A stretch of 64,000 bases of DNA from Ahniella sp. Lineage in GTDB: Bacteria > Pseudomonadota > Gammaproteobacteria > Xanthomonadales > Ahniellaceae. The translations under genes and the position numbers were made by a program. Below are positions 41,971 to 50,140 of the stretch, piece after piece; the first letter of the stretch is position 1; each line of letters begins with the position of its first letter. The DNA lies in NCBI GenBank assembly GCA_016712105.1, contig JADJRU010000019.1:31731-95730 (forward strand), in the 5' to 3' direction. The notes below the pieces were generated by a model. It was not told the DNA's origin, searched no databases, and saw only the letters and a list, made by a program, of their open reading frames with translations.

Positions 41971-43488
41971 TCATGCCGACCCCTTCGCTTCAAGAGCGGA
42001 TTGGGAGACCGCCGGGCGAACACAGTAGCGACGGGCTCCATCGTGACTGTCCTTCGAGAACACCACTTCAAGGCCGCTGAGCTTCCTATCACGGAGGCTA
42101 CTGAGGGACTTGCCAAACTTCGAATCGCACGCCCACGAGGAATCTCCCGTCCTGGCAAAGGCGATCAGATTGCGCTCTTCGGCCAATTGCATGAGGGTAC
42201 GAGCGCTGACGGGGACATCCCGGTGCTTCTCCCACCAGACCGTCAAGAACGCCGCCCACTCGTGCGACTCGGGGTCCGCGTTGGCGTAGAATTCAGCGTC
42301 ACCCAGAAAGCCGGGCAGACCGCAGTGATTGATGATGCCGCCGATCGTTCGCGCCCACGCTTCGAATGAGCCAAGCACCTCCGTACCCTGTGGCCTGCCC
42401 GCGGCGATCCAGCTCTGGATGATCGTCAGGACTGCCCGCACCAACTGGATGCGGTTCTCCCTGGCCCACCCCACGATGTCCGCATGCTTGAAGCCCGTTC
42501 GCTTCCAAGGCATCTCTTCGCTCGGGACGATCCGGATGCGCACGCATCGGCGCGCAATCTCCATCGACAGCCTGGGGTTGTTGGCGGACAGCAGCCACAA
42601 GGCGCGATTGTGGCACTGGACCATCTTGTTGACGCCCAGGAGCCGGTCAGTCCACGTGTCCGCGGTGATGATCGCGGCCAACTCGGCCGACCGGATGCCC
42701 CCGCGCACGTTGTCGATGAAGATCACCTGGGCGCCGGCACTCAGCAGCGTCGTGAACTTCTTGCGTGCTTCGCTCTCGTCGTACGCCAGAGTCGTAGTCC
42801 CCACCCGATCCCCCACGGTGACGATGCAGATGAGGTCAGCAAGGCGGGTCTTGCCGGAGCCAGGGGTTGGAGCTTCCAGGAGGTGGATGGGCGTCTGTCC
42901 CCAGAACATGCGACGGACAAATGGCAGCAGCATTGCCGCCACGGCGTGGGCGCGGTCACTGTCGGCTCTGAACGGGAAGTCCACCAGGAGATCGTCGAGC
43001 AGCAGAGCGAGGGCGTCCTCCAGATCGGCCTGCGTCGGGTGCTCCGGGACCTTACAGGCGGCCCAGCCTTCATGCAGATCCATCCAAAGGGCCGCATCAG
43101 CGTGATACCCTGGCCGGCTCAACAGTTGTCCCTTGGCGTCAAAGACTGGGGTTGTGGCTATGGTGGTCAATTCGGGCAGCCTTTCATTGGGGTAAGCGAG
43201 AAGGTCCTTTGCGATCTCCCGCGGCGGCTTGGCGGCGGTCTCAATGCCGCTTCTTGTCTGAACCCAACGGGCCGCCCTCATGAGCAGTCCGTTGACGCTT
43301 GCCTCGCCGACGAAGTTGATGGCCCACCGATGTTCCACGTGCGACATCTGCGACAAGAGGCCCTGCGTCACGAACAGCACTGGATGGTCGCCCTGCGACA
43401 ACAGGGCGTCCCAGGCATCCTCAACGATTTCGATTTGCTGTCGGCCTCCGACCTGGATCGTCGGCAGATCCGTCCTTCGTGACTCCAT
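41971..43488 (-). CDS. Helicase-like replication protein without Prim-Pol domain (element B)
   Basis: The 505-residue protein aligns with the C-terminal part of the A protein. Walker A is A-P-T-P-G-S-G-K-T (206-214), and Walker B-like V-I-F-I-D-N-V follows. Also shared are L-L-L-D-D-L-L-V-D-F-P-F and the end K-S-L-S-S-L-R-D-R-K-L. The Prim-Pol domain of A is absent; the first 80 residues are different. Either priming is supplied by the host or another gene, or the N-terminal domain was lost. GGAG precedes the ATG. The small gene 43596-43880 lies upstream. Confidence 0.8.
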   Translation of the reverse strand: MESRRTDLPTIQVGGRQQIEIVEDAWDALLSQGDHPVLFVTQGLLSQMSHVEHRWAINFVGEASVNGLLMRAARWVQTRSGIETAAKPPREIAKDLLAYPNERLPELTTIATTPVFDAKGQLLSRPGYHADAALWMDLHEGWAACKVPEHPTQADLEDALALLLDDLLVDFPFRADSDRAHAVAAMLLPFVRRMFWGQTPIHLLEAPTPGSGKTRLADLICIVTVGDRVGTTTLAYDESEARKKFTTLLSAGAQVIFIDNVRGGIRSAELAAIITADTWTDRLLGVNKMVQCHNRALWLLSANNPRLSMEIARRCVRIRIVPSEEMPWKRTGFKHADIVGWARENRIQLVRAVLTIIQSWIAAGRPQGTEVLGSFEAWARTIGGIINHCGLPGFLGDAEFYANADPESHEWAAFLTVWWEKHRDVPVSARTLMQLAEERNLIAFARTGDSSWACDSKFGKSLSSLRDRKLSGLEVVFSKDSHDGARRYCVRPAVSQSALEAKGSA

Positions 43489-43595
43489 GGCCTACTCCAC
43501 CGCGGCATGGGAATCACGGGCGCCGACTGACGCGGGGCAGTTCGCCGCCGCGCTCGTGTCGGCACCCGTGCCGCGCACCGTATTCAAGGTCGTAA

Positions 43596-43880
43596 TCACG
43601 TGAGCGTCACATCGGGGGCGCGTTCGACTCGGAACGCCGGCTCGCCGATCGTGGCGGCCAGCAGCGCCGTGAAGATCCTCGCGATGGCGCCGCCCACCTC
43701 CGTGCTTGCGTCGACCTGCGCTTTCCGACCCGCGCAGTCGCATTCGAAGGCCCCTTCGAGTTGCACGCGGGAACGGCCATGCAGGCCCTCAGCGGCCAAT
43801 GCGGCCAGCATGAGCGTGTCTTCCACCTGGGACATGTCCGTCTCCGCTTCGAACTGGTAGTCGTACGTCGAGCGATTCAA
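43596..43880 (-). CDS. Small hypothetical protein (element B)
   Basis: A TTG at 43880 behind AAAGGA gives a 94-residue protein beginning with N-R-S-T-Y-D-Y; the ATG at 43835 is an alternative. The core is a long helix (L-M-L-A-A-L-A-A-E-G-L-H) followed by strands with F-E-C-D-C-A-G and a second helix (A-I-A-R-I-F-T-A-L-L-A-A-T-I-G). It occupies the place of the Cys-rich gene in A. The family is not recognised. Confidence 0.55.
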   Translation of the reverse strand: MNRSTYDYQFEAETDMSQVEDTLMLAALAAEGLHGRSRVQLEGAFECDCAGRKAQVDASTEVGGAIARIFTALLAATIGEPAFRVERAPDVTLT

Positions 43881-43948
43881 GGGCGGTCCTTTCCGTTGCT
43901 GGTGAGGTGGCGCGGCACGCCGATGGCCGCGCCACTCTTGCCCGCTTG

Positions 43949-44560
43949 TCATTTACCGGATTCTCGAGAGAATCGGCGGGCACATTGGCGATATTCGTCG
44001 AGTCCGAATTCATCCGCGGCAGCGCGCAGACGATCGATGACGCCCCGAAGGGTCGATCGCGGAATCCCTACGACGCGCGCAACGTCTGTCGCGCCACGCT
44101 CCACAAGCAGAAGGCACACAGTGCGGTCAACGGGGTGCAGCCTGGCCAAGAAGCGCCTTACGTCCAGCCCGAGATCCATCCGCTCTTCCTCGGAGCGCAC
44201 GGGTCCTCGAGTTCGGCGCAGGTAGTCGTCTCTGCCGATGGTTTCGTGAAGCTCCTGCCCCTCGCAATCCCCATCATCGGGGCCCCAGTTCAAGCTGAGG
44301 TCCAGCTTGCCCCGCCCTCGCTTGACTGCGGATCTGGCTGTCAGTATCGACTTCGCCTTGTTCTGGGCCACGAGCCTGATGAAGGCGCGGGGATGCCCCC
44401 GCTCGGGGTCGAACGTGTGGAGCCGGCTGAGTAGGTCGAGCCAGATGTCCTGCTCGATGTCACCTACGTCGGCGGCCAGCAGCCCAGCCTTGCCGACCAT
44501 GCGTCTTGCAGTGCCGCGGATTACCTGAAGTGCGAAGCCAGATTCATCTTGGATGTCCAT
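43949..44560 (-). CDS. Sigma-70 family (ECF-like) factor (element B)
   Basis: The 203-residue protein has region 2 near residues 20-90 (D-I-E-Q-D-I-W-L-D-L-L-S-R-L, F-D-P-E-R-G, R-A-F-I-R-L-V-A-Q-N-K-A). Region 4 lies near 135-185 (L-H-P-V-D-R-T-V-C-L-L-L-V, then D-V-A-R-V-V-G-I-P-R-S-T-L-R-G-V-I-D-R-L). This is the two-region build of ECF sigma factors. It probably drives element promoters. Its ATG has GGAG upstream and is preceded by a structured leader. The counterpart in A is longer and more diverged. Confidence 0.8.
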   Translation of the reverse strand: MDIQDESGFALQVIRGTARRMVGKAGLLAADVGDIEQDIWLDLLSRLHTFDPERGHPRAFIRLVAQNKAKSILTARSAVKRGRGKLDLSLNWGPDDGDCEGQELHETIGRDDYLRRTRGPVRSEEERMDLGLDVRRFLARLHPVDRTVCLLLVERGATDVARVVGIPRSTLRGVIDRLRAAADEFGLDEYRQCARRFSRESGK

Positions 44561-44592
44561 TGTGCGCTCCTGCTTGCCTTACGGCGAGAGGA

Positions 44593-44639
44593 GCCATCCC
44601 AGGAGCGAGGCCCAGCGGAGAAAGCTCCGCAGGGATGGC
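44593..44639 (-). promoter_or_regulatory. Nested stem-loop leader upstream of the B sigma gene
   Basis: GCCATCCC (44593-44600) pairs with GGGATGGC (44632-44639). Inside lies a second perfect hairpin, GCGGAG-AAAG-CTCCGC (44615-44630). The structure is 33 bases upstream of the sigma ATG on the minus-strand transcript. There is no T run, so a regulatory leader is more likely than a terminator. Confidence 0.4.
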
Positions 44640-44710
44640 CATGGGTTTCAGCCCAATTAGCTGGACCTCACCCGATGGCCGGGCGCAGCAGATCGTTTAG
44701 CAGATAGGAG

Positions 44711-45811
44711 TTAGCGCGACAGGCGTCTGCCAGGCCTGACGGTGGACCGGTCTCTGTGGTCCGTGTGCCCGAAGCCGTGAAGGGTCAGCTTGGCAAGCCG
44801 CAAGCACAGCATCCCGTTCTTTATGTGCGGGGAACGCAAGGTCGGCAGCACGTCGGGATTGATGCCGGCCTTTTCGAGCTTTTTGCCGCGGATATCGCGT
44901 ATCATTTGTGCCATGCGTTTGCCATAGAGGCCCGCCGCGAATTGGTCATCGGCAAAGGTACGTATATCGATGCCGTAGGCCGCTTCGACGAGTGTTCGCA
45001 GATGAACACCACCGCGCCATTCGCTGAGAAGCATAAACATTAGCTGCCGCTGCTTGGCGACATTCGAATTCAGAGCGGTGAAGGTCACTTCTCCGTCCAG
45101 CGTACCATTGGTGAAGGTCCGGAGCTTAATCGCGCCGCGATCTGAAAGCTTTGCTTCTCCGATTGTGCAGACCTTGGGATCAGCTCTCTCGATGAGCCCC
45201 CTGCTGAAGCAGTATGTTTGCCACATCTTCTTCGAAACACCGCGTCCGTGTGCAATGTCACCGGCGATGACCTCACCCATAGCCGCGATATGGCCCTTGA
45301 AATTGCTTATGCCCGGTGATGCGGCATCGCCAAGCCCGGCAAACGATCCGATGCGCTTGGCCCCTAACTCTTGATAGAGGAAGCACGTGAGTTGGCGGCG
45401 CCGCTCCATATCCTCAAGGGCCGCAGGAGCGATGGGCAAGATGACCCTTGCGCCAACCGAATTGTCCACCAAGAAGACAATTGCTGGCCGTAGTTCGTCT
45501 GGAATGGCTAGACGCCGCGCCAGCGCGTGGTATTCGCCCTGCAGATATCGCCGCTCGCCGCCCCCGTCTCGGCACCGACTATGGTATTCTTCGGTGTGGC
45601 GTCGATCACGTTCTTCGAGTTCCGCCGATCGTAGTGCCATGTAGACTGGACCGGCCACACTGGGCGGGCCCATGGGCCGCCACCACAGCAACTCTCCGCC
45701 GGACTCATCGAACTCGGGGACGCGATCGCAGATCAGTTCGTGGAGCTTCAGCTCCGCGTCGCTGACCGGGTACGCGAAGATGACTCCAGGCTTTTCCGCC
45801 TCCGGCATCAC
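44711..45811 (-). CDS. Hypothetical protein of the element B regulatory block
   Basis: This 366-residue protein is not recognised. An N-terminal segment (G-V-I-F-A-Y-P-V-S-D-A-E-L-K-L-H-E-L) is followed by a charged helical region. A strand-rich part comes next (A-I-V-F-L-V-D-N-S-V-G-A-R-V-I-L-P). The C-terminal half looks like a winged-helix fold (R-Q-L-M-F-M-L-L-S-E-W-R-G-G-V-H-L-R-T-L-V-E-A-A-Y) with a basic end (R-P-G-R-R-L-S-R). A transcription regulator is my inference. It overlaps the preceding 67-residue gene by four bases (ATGA). Confidence 0.55.
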   Translation of the reverse strand: MMPEAEKPGVIFAYPVSDAELKLHELICDRVPEFDESGGELLWWRPMGPPSVAGPVYMALRSAELEERDRRHTEEYHSRCRDGGGERRYLQGEYHALARRLAIPDELRPAIVFLVDNSVGARVILPIAPAALEDMERRRQLTCFLYQELGAKRIGSFAGLGDAASPGISNFKGHIAAMGEVIAGDIAHGRGVSKKMWQTYCFSRGLIERADPKVCTIGEAKLSDRGAIKLRTFTNGTLDGEVTFTALNSNVAKQRQLMFMLLSEWRGGVHLRTLVEAAYGIDIRTFADDQFAAGLYGKRMAQMIRDIRGKKLEKAGINPDVLPTLRSPHIKNGMLCLRLAKLTLHGFGHTDHRDRSTVRPGRRLSR

Positions 45812-46011
45812 TTCTTCGCTGGTGAAGATGCAGTGGACTCATTGGCCGTTGCCGCTGGCGCAACAGTCACCCTGGGGCCCGATACCTGAACCTGAATGTT
45901 TGCGATCTGATCCGCGCCGATCATGGGAGCCAAACCACGCTCCCCGTACGTGAGCCTGCTGATGTCGATCGTTCGGTGATTTCCCGTCACAAATCGAATT
46001 TCGTGTGCCAT
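45808..46011 (-). CDS. Small hypothetical protein, first gene of the B leftward block
   Basis: The 67-residue product (M-A-H-E-I-R-F-V-T-G-N-H-R-T-I-D-I-S-R-L) is preceded by GGAGG and overlaps the next gene by four bases. It looks like a small beta-strand protein with a low-complexity Ala/Ser/Thr tail. It lies next to the divergent control region (46012-46235), where promoters for both directions are expected. Function unknown. Confidence 0.6.
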   Translation of the reverse strand: MAHEIRFVTGNHRTIDISRLTYGERGLAPMIGADQIANIQVQVSGPRVTVAPAATANESTASSPAKK

Positions 46012-46235
46012 GCGCCAGCCTCCGTGCATTGCCAATGGGATCGTTCACTCCTGATTCGCAAAGTTCCCGATCGCAGCACTCGCTTCAAGCGGAGTTTTCT
46101 AATTACTCCCGCTGCTGCCCAGTGCTTCCCGCGAATGTACCGAATTCTCCGCCACTTCGGCTGTCCCCCGAGTAAGGGGAAATTCAGGGAGCCAATTGCG
46201 AATCATGCGCGCGCGCACCTTCTGGCGGAGGTCGA

Positions 46236-46514
46236 GTGAAAGTGCCTCGTTCGTCCAAGTCACATGGACTGTTTCCCAGCGCAAAAAATCCTGGCAGTGG
46301 ACAACCCGATCCTAGTTTTCGAGCCGAAATCGCCGTCATCCTCGCCGCGGGTTATCTCCGACATATTTCCAGCAGGGCCAGTTCTCCGGTACGTGTAGCT
46401 AACCCCCGAAATCAGGCCCAGTTACAGCCCCCAGATTCGCCAACAATTGAGTTGCTGTGCCCCGCCCCCGGAGTGATAGATCGACGTGTCGATTCGCGTA
46501 ACACGTTGCCCTAA
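46236..46514 (+). CDS. Small LAAGYLR-motif protein (element B)
   Basis: The 92-residue frame contains E-I-A-V-I-L-A-A-G-Y-L-R, matching I-A-A-T-L-A-A-G-Y-L-R in element A at the same place. It ends 11 bases before the next gene. The rest is proline-rich and weakly conserved. Retention of the motif between otherwise diverged intergenic regions supports a real gene. The true start could be later than 46236. Confidence 0.45.
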   Translation: MKVPRSSKSHGLFPSAKNPGSGQPDPSFRAEIAVILAAGYLRHISSRASSPVRVANPRNQAQLQPPDSPTIELLCPAPGVIDRRVDSRNTLP

Positions 46515-46525
46515 AAGGAGTTTTG

Positions 46526-46999
46526 ATGTCGAACGAGATCCCCGGGCCCGCCAGCGAAATGTCGGCAACAACTCGCAGCCGCGTTGCATCCGAGATGGCC
46601 GCCGGCCAGGACGCCACCGATCCGCAGTTCCTCTACTCGGTCACCACAACCACCCTGCTGCTGGCGATCGCAGGCGGCCTGATCGACCCGACGCAGCTAG
46701 CCAAGGCCGAACTGGCCAACCGCGGCCTTGACCGAGACGGAACCTGGGTCGGCTTCGACCGGGCTCGCGAGATCCACCTCGGCGCCTCGACGGCCGTCGA
46801 TGACGCGGCACCCCAAGCAGCCGCCGAAGCCACCGTGGTCGAGATCGCCCAGCGCCACCTCGGACTCGACACCCTCGATACCCGCAACGCCGACGCCCTC
46901 GACTTCCACGACCTCGCCGTCTGGAGCATCCGCGAAGCCCTGATCGCCGCGTTCAAATCTGGCGTCCGATTCACTCGGGACGCCACCAACGGGCAGTAG
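46526..46999 (+). CDS. Conserved protein of the recombinase module (element B)
   Basis: The 157-residue protein is the counterpart of 14269-14742. It shares F-L-Y-S, G-G-L-I-D-P, A-K/R-A-E-L-A and N-A-D-A-L-D-F-H-D-L-A-V-W-S-I-R-E-A-L. AAAGGAG five bases before the ATG at 46526 sets the start; a TTG directly before it is less likely. It is helical and soluble, of unknown function, and linked to the recombinase by position in both elements. Confidence 0.75.
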   Translation: MSNEIPGPASEMSATTRSRVASEMAAGQDATDPQFLYSVTTTTLLLAIAGGLIDPTQLAKAELANRGLDRDGTWVGFDRAREIHLGASTAVDDAAPQAAAEATVVEIAQRHLGLDTLDTRNADALDFHDLAVWSIREALIAAFKSGVRFTRDATNGQ

Positions 47000-47027
47000 C
47001 CCACACCCAAGCCAGGAGGCATGGATC

Positions 47028-47396
47028 ATGACGACGAAGAAGACCACCAGCAAGACCAGCAAGACGAACAAGACCGCCACGGCCGGCAAGTCGAAGAAGG
47101 CGCCTGCCAAGACCAGCAAGGCCCCCGCGCCGAAGGCCAAAGTTCCCGCCAAGGCAACGGCAAAGGCAACGGCCAAGGCCCGCGACCCGAAGCACCTGGC
47201 GGTTGGCGCGGTCCTGACCCGGATGTTCAAGGGAGAGCAGATCGAAGTCTTCGTCACGACCGCCGGCCTCGTCTATGAGGGCAAGACCTTCTCCAGTCTC
47301 TCGGCCGTCGCCCGCCACATCACCGGCTACATGATCTCCGGCCCCGTCTTCTTCAAGCTGGTCGAGCCCAAGCGCCCGGCCGCCGAGGGCAAGTGA
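47028..47396 (+). CDS. Histone-like Lys/Ala tail fused to a DUF2924-type C-terminal domain (element B)
   Basis: The first 55 residues are almost only Lys, Thr, Ala, Ser and Pro, in an H1-like pattern. The C-terminal 60 residues (V-L-T-R-M-F-K-G-E-Q-I, then S-L-S-A-V-A-R-H-I-T-G and S-G-P-V-F-F-K-L) are the same domain as the end of the DUF2924 protein that follows. I use ATG 47028 (AGGAGG seven bases upstream); an ATG at 47021 is in another frame. Its stop overlaps the next ATG. It may compact element DNA or bring the domain to methylated sites. Confidence 0.7.
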   Translation: MTTKKTTSKTSKTNKTATAGKSKKAPAKTSKAPAPKAKVPAKATAKATAKARDPKHLAVGAVLTRMFKGEQIEVFVTTAGLVYEGKTFSSLSAVARHITGYMISGPVFFKLVEPKRPAAEGK

Positions 47397-47908
47397 TGGC
47401 CACCCCCTCGATCGCGGCCCAGGTGGTAGCCCTGACCCAGCTGAATGTCGCCCAGCTACGCGAGCGGTGGCTGGAGGTGTTCGGCGAGCCGACAACGCAG
47501 CGTCACAAGCAGTACCTGATCAAGCGGATCGCCTGGGAGCTGCAGCGCCGCGAGAGCGGCGAAGAACTGTCGCCCGAGGCCAGGAAGCGGCTCGATGAAC
47601 TGCAGGACGAGTTCCGCAATTCGCCGCCCGAGACCTGGTTCAAGGGCGCCCGCCACAACCGTCCGCAGGCGGCACCTGCGCGCGCCAAGCGCCGGCCGGT
47701 AACGGCGGCCATGGCGCCGAAGCAGGGCGCCGTGCTGACCCGCGACTACAAGGGCCAGAAGATCACGGTCACGGTCCGGGGCGACCGCGAGTTCGAGTGG
47801 AACGGCGAGATCTACACCTCGCTGTCGGCGGCGGCCAAGGCCATCACCGGCAGCCACTGCTCGGGGAATGCGTTCTTCGGGCTCAACAAGAAGGGAGGCG
47901 CCGCATGA
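47396..47908 (+). CDS. DUF2924 family protein (element B)
   Basis: The 170-residue protein is very close to its A counterpart: Q-L-R-E-R-W, I-K-R-I-A-W-E-L-Q-R-R-E-S-G-E-E-L-S-P-E-A, Y-K-G-Q-K-I-T-V-T-V-R and S-L-S-A-A-A-K-A-I-T-G. Base-level identity is much higher here than in the replication or packaging genes, so this part of A and B separated recently or is kept alike by recombination. It is coupled to both neighbours by overlapping stop/start codons. Confidence 0.85.
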   Translation: MATPSIAAQVVALTQLNVAQLRERWLEVFGEPTTQRHKQYLIKRIAWELQRRESGEELSPEARKRLDELQDEFRNSPPETWFKGARHNRPQAAPARAKRRPVTAAMAPKQGAVLTRDYKGQKITVTVRGDREFEWNGEIYTSLSAAAKAITGSHCSGNAFFGLNKKGGAA

Positions 47909-48075
47909 GCGACGTGCAGTTCTGCCAGACCAAGGCGGGCCGCCAGTACTACGAAGTGACGATGCCTGAGCTGGTGCGCCAGCTTCACCGCCTGAACGAC
48001 CTGCTGGCGCTGGCCGTCGAGATCGCCGACAAGCAGAAGAAGGACAAGCCTGATGTACGCACCCGTAAGGACTGA
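47905..48075 (+). CDS. Small protein between DUF2924 and recombinase (element B)
   Basis: The 56-residue product (M-S-D-V-Q-F, then M-P-E-L-V-R-Q-L-H-R-L-N-D-L-L-A-L) matches the A gene at 16069. It has an amphipathic leucine-rich helix and a Lys-rich end. It overlaps DUF2924 by four bases (ATGA) and the recombinase start by 23, so expression is tightly linked. A recombinase accessory role is inferred from this. Confidence 0.65.
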   Translation: MSDVQFCQTKAGRQYYEVTMPELVRQLHRLNDLLALAVEIADKQKKDKPDVRTRKD

Positions 48076-49564
48076 AACCGTTCGCTGCGCCGTCTACACC
48101 CGCAAAAGCACCGACGAGGGGCTCGACCAAGCGTTCAACTCCCTGGACGCCCAGCGCGAGGCTGGCGAGGCCTTCATCGCCAGCCGCAAGCACGAGGGCT
48201 GGGTGTGCCTGGCTGACCGGTACGACGACGGCGGTTTCAGCGGCGGCAACGTCGAGCGCCCGGCCATCAAGCGACTGATGGCTGATATCGAGGCCGGGCG
48301 CATCGATGCGGTGGTCTGCTACAAGGTGGACCGCCTCAGCCGCAGCCTGCTGGACTTCTCCCGGCTGATCGAGGTGTTCGACCGCCACAAGGTCATGTTC
48401 ATCAGCGTCACCCAGCCGATCAACACGGCGGACTCCGGCGGCCGGCTCATGCTGAACGTGCTGCTGTCGTTTGCCCAGTTCGAGCGGGAGATGATCGCCG
48501 ACCGGACACGGGACAAGGTGTCGGCGGCCAGGCGCCGGGGGAAATGGACGGGCGGCGTGCAGGTCCTCGGCTACGACGTGCATCCGGACGGTGGCAGCCT
48601 CGTGGTCAACGAGGATGAGGCCGCCATCGTCCGCCAGATCTTCGACCTCTATCTGGAACTCGGGTCCATCCAGGCGGCGGCCGCCGAGCTGAATCGCCGC
48701 GGGTGGCGCACGAAATCGTGGACCACCCGCAAGGGCGTGTTCCGCGAGGGCGCGCCGTTCAGCAAGAACCAGTTGAACGGGCTTCTCAAGTGCCCGCTGT
48801 ACGCGGGAAAGGTCGGGCTGCGCGGCGTCTCGTACGAAGGGGAGCACCCGGCCATCGTCGACCAAACGACGTTTGACCGCGTCCAGCGGCAGTTGGTCGC
48901 CAACAACGTGAGCGGCGGGGCCGTGGCCAAGAACCGGTACGGCCATCTGCTGCGCGGCCTGCTGCAATGTGCGGCGTGTGGGTGCGCCATGACCCCGAGC
49001 GTCAGCAAGAAGCCGGGGCGGGTGTACCGGTACTACGTGTGCGGCAATGCTACGAAGACCGGGTGGGAGAACTGCCCGTGTCCGTCACTCCCGGCCAAGG
49101 CGATCGAAGCCGCAGTCGTCGCCCGCATCAAGGCCATCGGCCAAGACCCTGGGCTCATGGCCGCCACCCTGGATCGAGTCAAGGCCCTGCAGCGCGAGCG
49201 ACAACCGCAGATGGTCGTCGAACGGCGACATCTTGACAGGGAGTTGACCCGGCTTCGGGACGGCGGGCGGCACGAGGACCAGGAGCAAGTCGGGCGGCTC
49301 GAGTTGCGGCGCGGCGAAATCGACGGCGAGATCGCTTTCCTTCAAACGACAGCTATCGACCGTAGGGATCTCACCCGGGCGCTGGCCGCCTTCGACGAGG
49401 TCTGGGAGTGTCTGCTGCCTCGGGAGCAGGAGCGGGTCATTGGCCTGCTCATCGACCGGATCGCGTTCGACGGCGCCCGCGAGACCGTCGCCATCACCTT
49501 CAAACCCACGGGCATCAAGTCGCTGGCCGCCGACGTGGCCGCGGCACAGGAGGCGCTACGGTGA
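48053..49564 (+). CDS. Large serine recombinase (element B)
   Basis: The 503-residue protein has catalytic Ser19 in Y-T-R-K-S-T, the R-L-S-R-S-L motif and a resolvase fold to about residue 145. The recombinase domain follows (G-Y-D-V-H-P-D-G and Y-E-G-E-H-P-A-I-V-D). A zinc ribbon (C-A-A-C-G-C...C...C) lies near 305-345 and a coiled coil near 375-430. It would integrate or excise the element between short att sites. From about residue 150 it is closely related to the A enzyme, but the first 120 residues differ more, so site choice may differ. It overlaps the following HTH gene by four bases (GTGA). Confidence 0.92.
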   Translation: MYAPVRTETVRCAVYTRKSTDEGLDQAFNSLDAQREAGEAFIASRKHEGWVCLADRYDDGGFSGGNVERPAIKRLMADIEAGRIDAVVCYKVDRLSRSLLDFSRLIEVFDRHKVMFISVTQPINTADSGGRLMLNVLLSFAQFEREMIADRTRDKVSAARRRGKWTGGVQVLGYDVHPDGGSLVVNEDEAAIVRQIFDLYLELGSIQAAAAELNRRGWRTKSWTTRKGVFREGAPFSKNQLNGLLKCPLYAGKVGLRGVSYEGEHPAIVDQTTFDRVQRQLVANNVSGGAVAKNRYGHLLRGLLQCAACGCAMTPSVSKKPGRVYRYYVCGNATKTGWENCPCPSLPAKAIEAAVVARIKAIGQDPGLMAATLDRVKALQRERQPQMVVERRHLDRELTRLRDGGRHEDQEQVGRLELRRGEIDGEIAFLQTTAIDRRDLTRALAAFDEVWECLLPREQERVIGLLIDRIAFDGARETVAITFKPTGIKSLAADVAAAQEALR

Positions 49565-49860
49565 GCCAAGAACCGTTGAGGGTCGAGTTTCGGGTGGAAC
49601 TGGGGAACCGGCGGTTGGAGCCGAAGCCGGAGCCGGGTGCCAGGGCTGAACGACAGCGGGTGGACCGGGCGGCTCGTCGGGCCCGGAACCTGGCTCTCGC
49701 CCATTGGATCGACTACCTGATTCGGAGCGGAGAGGTGGCCGATCTGGCCACGATGGCGAAGTTGTGCAAAGTGAGCCGCGCTAGGATGACAAATATCGTT
49801 GGCCTCGTGAAAGCGGCACCGACAGAGCAAAACTGCATTCTTGTCGCCGCACATCAATAA
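49561..49860 (+). CDS. HTH protein following the recombinase (element B)
   Basis: The 99-residue protein starts with GTG overlapping the recombinase stop. It contains R-A-A-R-R-A-R-N-L-A-L-A-H-W-I-D and the helix-turn-helix V-A-D-L-A-T-M-A-K-L-C-K-V-S-R-A-R-M. The same segment is fused to the recombinase in A. It is probably a DNA-binding partner at attachment sites. The last 25 residues are unlike the other copies, and the cargo starts after it. Confidence 0.75.
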   Translation: MSQEPLRVEFRVELGNRRLEPKPEPGARAERQRVDRAARRARNLALAHWIDYLIRSGEVADLATMAKLCKVSRARMTNIVGLVKAAPTEQNCILVAAHQ

Positions 49861-50140
49861 GCCCCGCCTGGAGCCATCACCACCATACGATAGCCCAATG
49901 CCGGCCATCGCAGGCGGTCCGCGCGGGGACGCCGTCCATTGCCAGTGACACAATCTGGCTATTGGAGGTTTGCCCCTCGGTTCCGGTGATGTACTCTCCG
50001 GCATGCGCGGCCAGAGTCCATCGCAATCCGTGCCGCGAGCCGTTCTCGTGATCCTATTGGGTTCCGCGCCGTGGTCCGCACCGAAGCCTATCCACGAAAC
50101 CGGTAGTTCCGATAACTTTAGTCTTGCCTCAGGGGGTATC

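Noticed and set aside
41159..41974. Long minus-strand open frame across the B origin region
   Set aside because: It runs through the iterons and alternating tract, has no ribosome-binding site, and its Ala/Arg/Gly-rich translation looks like a by-product of GC-rich noncoding DNA.
44593..44639. Rho-independent terminator after gene 44711-45811
   Set aside because: The stems are strong but no T run follows on the minus strand, and the structure is within 35 bases of the sigma start.
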